Positions 57,176-64,000 of a stretch of DNA of 64,000 bases are shown one piece after another (positions within the stretch are counted from its first letter, which is position 1; each line of letters begins with the position of its first letter). Source of the stretch: Leptoclinus maculatus (taxonomy: Eukaryota; Chordata; Actinopteri; Perciformes; Stichaeidae). The translations under genes were made by a program, and so were the position numbers. A model generated the notes under the pieces. That model made no database searches and was not told where the DNA came from. It saw only the letters and a list, made by a program, of their open reading frames with translations. The stretch lies in NCBI GenBank assembly GCA_032191485.1, contig JAVDOI010000010.1, forward strand, positions 23,579,355 through 23,643,354, given 5' to 3'.

Positions 57176-60100
57176 GTTGCGTTGATCCACTCTTTTTGAA
57201 GAACCTTTTATTGACTGCTTTATGCCGCTTGATGTCGGCCGATAGTAACCAACATCTGCTTCAGTAGCAAAAGGCGTTTCTGTCGATCCGCTAGGCTTTC
57301 CTAGTCGCAGGGATCATGTTAAGCCTTTGTTGAGGCTCAAAAATTGACATCCATAAAAAACCTTTGGTCTTATTTTGAACCGGATTAATTCCATATCAGA
57401 CCTGTTATGATCCACTATAGACACCATATGAGATGAATACATCCCTGTTCTGTTGTTTCCTTCACTGCCATCTTGGCTGTAAGGGAGCCAAAGAGGGACA
57501 ACTGAGTGAGATTCACCTCTTCTTTGTTTGGGAGGAGAGAGGGAGACACACCTGGGTGAGATGTGCACTCTACTGAGGGAACGTTTCTATCAATCAGAAT
57601 ACCAGAACATCAACACGTGTTGTATCCTACAGTTGTAACTGCTCTAAAGAGTGTGTCAACACTACTTCATACACGGATTTCATTTCCTTTTGTTTACTTC
57701 TTATTCCTTGTAGGAGTATGGCAGCCATATTATATTAGTTATTCATCGTTGCTCTATGTTCATGTCATTGACTAAACACTTTAGTTGTTAGTTGTTTTAG
57801 AGAATCAATATTTGGGACACCACAGTGTGAGTGATATTTTTAACATAAGGTAGTAGCCTACATACAGGCTTTGTTCCCCACCTCCGTCAATAAGTCAGTG
57901 TATACCTTCAGAGATTCTAAATGTTATCCTTTTGCATTGTTATTGTCATCTATAGTGGTGCACATTCAAATGCAATGAATATAGAAATAAACAATAAATA
58001 TTTGCTTTGATAAAAATAAATCATGGCATTAGTAGTTTTAAATAATGTATGATAGACTATGCAGTTATTACAGTTCATTGTATTCTCATACTATGTATTG
58101 TAACACTGCTTGGCACATGTCCTATTTAGTTTGAGTGTTTAGTTTTGCTAAAAGAGGCGACTCATCTTCTCCTCTCATCAGTAAATACTAACTCAATTTA
58201 TATTTCTGTGAACATATACCAGACCTCTGTGTTCATGTATGAATATGTAGAACCTAACTCATAACTTTCCAGAAGTCTTTCTCAGACATTCACTCATATT
58301 CCACAAGACACTCTGAGGACTTTAATCTTCCATATTGTTGGACTTCCCTTAATCAATACTCATTGAAAAGCAGAGGACCGTCTCTTTGGAACAACCTGCT
58401 TCATCACTACAATCCACTCTACATGATCGTTGTATACCACTTCATGGATTTTAATGTAATGTATCTCAACTTGTAAACTCAAACTTCTATAATATTTGTT
58501 CATTTTATCAATTTCTGCATTCTGCTTATTCTTAAAATTGTGATGAATTATGCAATTTCTGTTTCTTTATGTTTTTATCCTCTTTTATAATTGTTCCTTT
58601 TGTTAAGTATGACTTGATATCTAATGTGAGGTGTTTTTATCAGCCAGTTAGTAAGGAATTGTGACCAGACCAGATTTCTGTGCTACAGTTTGTCTTTACT
58701 TAGTGGCTGGTACATGTATATACTGTATATGGCATATATATATATATATATATAACTGCATACATGCATTTTAATCTGGGCAATCATTAGTCAAGCAATG
58801 CGTCGGCTTAGTTGTTGAGATAATCAGTCACTTCCTCTCAAAATATAAGTGCAATAAGAATCAAAAAGTAAATCTAATGCATGAAGTATTTTCTAGAAAT
58901 GATGTACAAATGAACAAATGAAGTTCTCATTGAGTCATTTTGACATATTACCTGGTCTCCGGTTTCCTTTGACTGACCACAGAAACACGGGACAGTCCAG
59001 GGTGATGTAGTAGAACTAAAGCAGTTAGTCCTCTTAACACAGAAGGAGAATCCATCTTATAGCCATTGCACTGTTGGTTGTGTGTGTTTTGAGACAGTAT
59101 GTTCACACTACATACTGTACGACATGTAGTAAATGCTTTTCACTTAATCAGTTCACAGAAAAGAGTGAAGGGGTCAGTACAAATTCAAGCCCACCGATGA
59201 ATCGATCAACATCAGCAAACCAGGAGCTGGTTCCACCAACGAGGCTGAAGCCTTCTTATCACTAACACCGGATCAGAATAGTCATTCATCTCCTCATGGC
59301 TGTCATTCATCTCCTCATGGCTGTAGCCAGCTATGACCTCGGTAGTAAATAAAAAACACTGTCCCTTTGCTTCTGAATGACGTGAAACCTCTTTAAACTG
59401 ACAGCTTAAAGACAGCTTCACTGACAGGTGAAGATGTGCCGGCTGAGGCGACTGAAGGAGGCAGAGTGTGTGTGTGTGTGGCATCATTCATTGCAGCAAA
59501 TTTACACACAAAACTATAGTCTAGGTAAACTAAATATGATATATGCACAGTATTAGAAGACATGATGGGAAACTATTGGCACACAAACAGTCGGGCCCTC
59601 TCCTTCGTGCTCCGGGGTCGAGGGCTGTGATGTGAGACTGGACTGATGGAATATTGAGTTGGCTTATAGCTTCAATGATTGAAAGGTTGCTGGTATCATA
59701 GTTCAGGCTCACTAGCACACATATCACTGATGGTTTAAGTGTTTCTGATCAAGTGCGTGTAGCCTGCATGTTATCAGGTGGTGACATGAACATGTGTGTG
59801 GACAGTAAGATACTTAGTGAGATTCATGAGCCTGATCAGACCTTTTTCTCTTAGTTTCTGTTTTCAATACAGACTGACAAAGAGCCACCACCAGTTTAAA
59901 CTATTACAACTCTATTCAGATTTCCTTCTCTCTTTTTCTGATCCTCCATAATTATATATAATAATAATACTTACTATTATTATTGTTAATAATAAATAAT
60001 GTAAAAAACAATACGTAAACATTATTATGTTTGAGAAGCCTAAAGAAAAGAATGGTGTTTTTTTACATTTTTGCTTAAAAATTACTTAAATGATTGATTG

Positions 60101-60926
60101 ATTATCAAAGTTGTTGCTGATTAATATCTGTTGAGTGACTAATTGTTGCAGCTCTAGTTATGTCAAAGTCATTGGTTCATGCATTCTTGTATTCCATATA
60201 AGGATTCCATTTTCTTGATTAATCAATGATTAGTTGATGAATTCTTTTGTTAACTTACCAATAATTAATAACCATAACGTCTACCATTTATATGTCAACC
60301 TTTTATTTAAATAATATAACATATTATAATCCAATATTGTTGTATACAATACAATACTATAATATTATTTAATATCTAATACAATACATAAAGAAATCAA
60401 AATGTTTTGCAAAACTCACAAAAGGTGAAATTCTAAATGATTTACTTATTTATAGAGTCTGCATGTCCCAGAAGAAGTAATTTAATTCCAACTAGTAAAA
60501 AATATAATGTTCAATTTCTCATGTTTATAACAAATCAATGTCAGTTTATTAGCGATCTTGACCTTTCCAATATGGCGGACAGGAAATTGCGCATTAAACT
60601 CATGTTTAATCTGACGCATCAACGCATTCCACCTAAATTTGCAAACACTAGATTTGGGGAAATTTGTGTAGCACATACAATTGTCCTTTAGGTCAGTTTA
60701 AAACCATGATTACAAACTACCCCGCTCCTGAATGTAAGTGTTTTTTAACTTTGTTCTCTTCTTGCCTGGTTGATTACGTTCCAGCCCTTATTCCATGGAT
60801 GCTTCTGTTCCGTGACTTCTGTAATCTCTTGGTGATTCTGTTACATTTCTGTCTCTCCTTTTTAAATATCTGTATTTTACAGTTCCCTCACTGTCTGTCG
60901 TCTCTCTCCCTCTGTTCTTGCTGCAG
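57176..60926. other. Distal intron 1, no exon recognised
   Basis: About 3.7 kb of AT-rich intron with short AT arrays (58736-58753) and only small unmatched open frames. Around 60560 there is TTCCAATATGGCGGACAGGA, which contains a YY1-like ATGGCGG motif. The last 40 bases are the pyrimidine tract and acceptor of exon 2. Confidence 0.5.
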
Positions 60927-61686
60927 GTACGTTCCAGGGTCAGTGGACCGGTGGGATGCGTCATGGCTATGGCGTGCGTCAGAGTGTTCCGTACGGTATG
61001 GCCTCTGTCATTCGTTCCCCTCTACGAACCTCGCTGTCTTCCCTCCGCAGTGAGCAGAGTAACGGTACGGTACTGCGTGACAGCCTGTCCGACAGCCCCG
61101 CCGGTACACGCGGCGGCTTCGTACTCAACTTCCACTCAGACGGAGAAGGTTCAGAAAAGAAGAAGGGTCTTTTCCGCCGCGGCTCCCTCTTCGGGAGCCT
61201 CCAGCGATTGCGCAAGTCAGACTCACGCTCGTCGATTTCCAGTAAGCGCAGCTCAGCACACAGTGACACCAACATGAGCCGCATCAGTTCAAGCGACGCC
61301 AACTCCACCATCAGCTTTGGAGACGGAGACCACAGCGACGACTACATGCCTCTGGAGGACAATGTGGACGCCACCACCACCGAGTCCTACATGGGCGAGT
61401 GGAAGAATGACAAGCGCAGCGGCTTTGGCGTCTCCGAGCGCTCCAACGGCATGAAGTATGAAGGCGAGTGGCTGAACAATAAGCGACATGGCTACGGCTG
61501 CACCATCTTTCCCGATGGCACCAAGGAAGAAGGAAAGTACAAGAACAACGTTCTGTCCCGAGGCATCAGGAAGCAGCTGATCCCGCTGAGGAACACCAAG
61601 ACCAAACAGAAGGTGGACCGGGCCATCGAGGGAGCAGTGAGAGCAGCAGCTATTGCCAGAACCAAAGTAGAGATCGCCATCTCCAG
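60927..61686 (+). CDS. jph1: Junctophilin-1, coding exon 2 (MORN VI-VIII)
   Basis: After CTGCAG/ the exon continues codon 127 and encodes residues 127-379 plus two bases of codon 380. MORN VI begins TFQGQWTGGMRHGYGVRQSV (about 129-151; F where most family members have Y). The joining region follows, with SVIRSPLRTSLSSLRSEQSN, a polybasic KKKGLFRRGS (about 204-213), a Ser-rich stretch and MSRISSSDANSTISFGD, diagnostic of JPH1. MORN VII (281-303, from YMGEWKNDKRSGFGV) and MORN VIII (304-326, from YEGEWLNNKRHGYGC) have the spacing of mammalian JPH1. The tail (GIRKQLIPLRNTKTKQKVDR, then an Ala-rich segment) starts the alpha-helical bridge that spans the junctional gap. The donor is AG/GTAAAA at 61687. 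The divergent region and C-terminal reticulum anchor must lie to the right of the window. Confidence 0.96.
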
Positions 61687-62098
61687 GTAAAATGTCCCGC
61701 GTAAGATCATCTCTGGGCCATTGTTTCCCTTTGTTAGATAGAGTTCCGTAGAGAGCTGACTACAGTAATAGGGGATATCCTGCAAAGGTGCCTGATTGGA
61801 CTTAGACTGAAGATGTTGCATTTACATGGTTAGCATCTTAAACCCTTATGCCATCAGGACACGTCTTGGCCTTGAAATCACTGAAAAGAGCAGTCAGACA
61901 ATCAGACAAAGCCAAAAGTATTTGAAAAAGATGAAACAAAGGTAATGTATAGAGCATCACAGATAACAGGTGCACCTCCTTTTTTTACTTCAACCTAACA
62001 CACTTAGTTATAGTCCATAGTTGTGTTCACACTGTTTTCCTGTGCAATGAGAGATTATTCTACTTTCAGACTTCCAAATAAAGTGGTTTAGTGGTTTA
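61687..62098 (+). other. jph1 intron 2, proximal part
   Basis: Begins GTAAAATG. No repeat or exon recognised. Intron 2 continues to the window edge. Confidence 0.7.
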
Positions 62099-62305
62099 AA
62101 TGGTAAATGGACTTGCCTTTGTATAGTGCCTTACAACTCTTCTGACCACTCATTTACTACATACCCCCACATTCATACACTGATGCTTGGGTACCTACCT
62201 CAGGGTTTAGTTTCTTGCCCAGGACACATCATGGACATGGACTGGAGGATATTCCGATTAGAAGACGACCCGCTCTACCTCTGTGCTACTGCCTCGAAAA
62301 ACCCC
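62099..62305 (-). mobile_element. tRNA-derived SINE
   Basis: Reading the minus strand, GGCAGTAGCACAGAGGTAGA + GCGGGTCGTCTTCTAATCGG is a tRNA-like head with an A box (TAGCACAGAGGTAGAGC). The B box (consensus GGTTCGATCC) has decayed. The body runs through TGTCCTGGGCAAGAAACTAA and ends GGCAAGTCCATTTACCATTT, a fish SINE arrangement related to the head of the 9.6-kb element. Confidence 0.7.
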
Positions 62306-62520
62306 TGTTCCCAACTTGTCTGACCTGCTCATGTTTCATGCCCTCTTGGACTTTTTTTGGTGTGATGTCAACGTGTTCCCAGATCTCAGCAGTTAACTTG
62401 TTGAGTGCCCTGTGAGAAAGCAGTAGTCACTGTCTACACTCTAACAGTTGTCAGTTTCACTGAATTTTAAGCAAAAAATATGGAACAATATAAACATTTG
62501 TGCAGTTCTGTGCAACAGTC
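62306..62520. other. Intronic, nothing recognised
   Basis: Short unique-looking stretch. Confidence 0.4.
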
Positions 62521-63118
62521 TTAGGGTGCTTCACACCTCACCTGTTTGGTTCGGTTAAAACAAACTCAGGTTCTTTTGCTCGGTTAGTCCGGTTCGTTTG
62601 GGCCGGTGTGAAGGCTGTCAATCGGACCCTGGTGCGGACCAAACAACCAGACCTAGACAGCTTGGAAAAGTGAGACTCTGGTGCGATTAGTTTTCGGCGT
62701 GAAAGCAAACAAACCAACCACAGGAGTCTATGATAGCAAATACGTGATTTTAGCATGATGTCAAAAGCTGAAAACTACCAAGAAATCCTTTGCTGATCGT
62801 GAAGACTGTTCAGGAATCCTGATCCTATAATTGCTCTGTGTAAAGCAACTTGTTAGTGCAAATCAACATGTGTGAGTCAGTGCGTATATTTTCCCTGATT
62901 AATGGGGTCCAAAGCTGTTGTGCATGTATCCGATTCCAGTTAGTCAGTTTGTTAAGTCCATTAAAAAAGTGTGTGACAGCGATTCCCACAGTAATAAGCC
63001 CGAATCATTACTGTGCCAGACACCATGTATGTGTCCGTGCACTACCCAACGTTCACACTTTTTTCCCATCTCATCCTGTTCAATGTACCCTCTTTCCCTT
63101 GGTCTGGACCAAATGAAC
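62521..63118. mobile_element. DNA-transposon-like repeat (GGGTGCTTCACACC)
   Basis: Begins TTAGGGTGCTTCACACCTCA and contains TTTGGTTCGGTTAAAACAAA, GGTTCGTTTGGGCCGGTGTG and GCGGACCAAACAACCAGACC, which I recognise as a common fish inverted-repeat element of PIF/Harbinger-like appearance. Near the right side GGTCTGGACCAAATGAACCC recalls the mirrored subterminal sequence, but the terminal bases are lost into the CT array. Confidence 0.5.
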
Positions 63119-63152
63119 CCTCTCTCTCTCTCTGTCTCTCTCTCTCTCTCTG

Positions 63153-63185
<33 letters not shown>

Positions 63186-63218
63186 GTCTCTCTCTCTCTC
63201 TCTGTCTCTCTCTCTCTG

Positions 63219-63251
<33 letters not shown>

Positions 63252-63252
63252 G

Positions 63253-63295
<43 letters not shown>

Positions 63296-63388
63296 GTCTC
63301 CTCTCTCTCTCTCTGTCTCTCTCTCTTGTCTCTCTCTCTCTCTGTCTCTCTCTCTGTCTCTGTCCTCTGTCTCTGTCTCTGGTCTCTG

Positions 63389-63460
<72 letters not shown>

Positions 63461-63556
63461 TCTCTGTCTCTCTCTCTGTCTCTCTCTCTCTGTCTCTCTC
63501 TCTCTCTCTGTCTCTCTCTCTGTCTCTGTCTCTGTCTCTGTCTCTCCTTCTCTCTG

Positions 63557-63601
<45 letters not shown>

Positions 63602-63686
63602 GTTCTCTCTCTCTGTCTCTCTCTCTCTCTCTCGGTCTCTCTCTCTCTGTCTCTCTCTGTGTCTCTCTCCTCTCTCTCTGTCTCTC

Positions 63687-63717
<31 letters not shown>

Positions 63718-63752
63718 GTCTCTGTGTCTGTCTCTGTCTCTCTCTCTCTGTC

Positions 63753-63783
<31 letters not shown>

Positions 63784-63789
63784 TCTCTG

Positions 63790-63830
<41 letters not shown>

Positions 63831-63842
63831 TCTCTCTCTGTA

Positions 63843-63877
<35 letters not shown>

Positions 63878-63949
63878 GTCTCTCTCTCTCTGTCTCTCTC
63901 TCTCTCTCTCTGTCTCTCTCTGTCTCTCTGTCTCTGTCTCTGTCTCTGT

Positions 63950-63987
<38 letters not shown>

Positions 63988-64000
63988 CTCTCCTCTCCTG
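63119..64000. repeat. (CT)n/(CTCTGT)n microsatellite, about 880 bp
   Basis: Almost pure pyrimidine CT with TCTCTGTCTC steps and a few small indels, reaching the right edge of the window. In jph1 intron 2, on the coding strand. Length is uncertain because such tracts are prone to assembly error. Confidence 0.95.

Larger units (their letters stand above)
38854..60926 (+). other. jph1 intron 1 (22,073 bp)
   Basis: Begins GTGAGAG and ends with a pyrimidine-rich tract, TCTCTCTCCCTCTGTTCTTG, then CTGCAG at 60926. It joins phase-1 codon 127. The intron contains at least three complete hAT insertions, two PIF/Harbinger-like elements, a hAT transposase pseudogene and two large minisatellites, described separately. 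No other host gene is apparent inside it. Confidence 0.9.

Noticed and set aside
60664..61277. Alternative frames of 119-129 codons over jph1 exon 2
   Set aside because: They are shadows of the junctophilin frame, which has clear family identity and splice sites.
62126..62415. Two overlapping 65-66-codon frames
   Set aside because: They lie on the strand opposite to the tRNA-derived SINE and are explained by it.

Overview
This window reads as repeat-rich vertebrate DNA, most likely from a ray-finned (teleost, probably percomorph) fish. Nothing resembles a prokaryotic gene or operon. Most open frames are artefacts of tandem repeats whose unit length is a multiple of 3, or pieces of transposable elements. 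The clade is inferred from the hAT, piggyBac-like, PIF/Harbinger-like, LINE, SINE and LTR pieces typical of teleosts and from a spliced junctophilin gene whose protein fits the JPH1 subfamily.

The only host gene I can support is junctophilin-1 (jph1; the a or b paralogue cannot be decided), on the + strand. Coding exon 1 is 38475-38853 (MORN repeats I-V). Coding exon 2 is 60927-61686 (MORN VI, the joining region, MORN VII-VIII and the start of the alpha-helical region). They are separated by a 22,073-bp intron 1 with GT/AG ends. Intron 2 starts at 61687 and the rest of the gene lies beyond the right edge. The protein would tether the sarcoplasmic/endoplasmic reticulum to the plasma membrane at excitation-contraction junctions.

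Left part (1-38.47 kb, upstream of jph1): a 3.6-kb CpG-rich 34/35-bp satellite that continues off the left edge; a LINE 3' end and a hAT remnant (4.2-5.3 kb); two long copies of one TTAA-flanked, piggyBac-like non-autonomous element (8-9.3 kb and 24.9-26.2 kb); a tRNA-derived SINE (9.6 kb); many CA/GT arrays (15.8-19.3 kb); a 27-bp minisatellite (16.4-17.0 kb); two candidate solo LTRs (19.5-20.0 and 23.6-24.05 kb); hAT remnants (26.2-27.4, 31.3-33.0, 37.0-37.7 kb), one holding a 42/46-bp minisatellite; and three LINE reverse-transcriptase fragments (28.4, 33.1-33.7, 34.8-35.1 kb).

Intron 1 of jph1 holds a nest of DNA transposons (hAT with perfect 8-bp target duplications at 41.1-41.8, 51.9-53.0 and 54.7-57.2 kb; PIF/Harbinger-like at 42.9-43.6 and 54.8-55.3 kb) and two large minisatellites, 27-bp units at 47.1-49.4 kb and 24-bp units at 49.8-51.9 kb. 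Both show the same array-spacer-array-spacer-array layout, made by tandem duplication of about 700-750 bp. Intron 2 holds a SINE and an approximately 880-bp CT-rich microsatellite running off the right edge.

I see no novel multi-gene system. The most unusual structures are minisatellites that grew inside transposable elements, a miniature TTAA element that inserted into a minisatellite unit and was then amplified with it, and a hAT element with transposase pieces in both orientations. Names of repeat families come from memory of motifs and ends, not from a database search.
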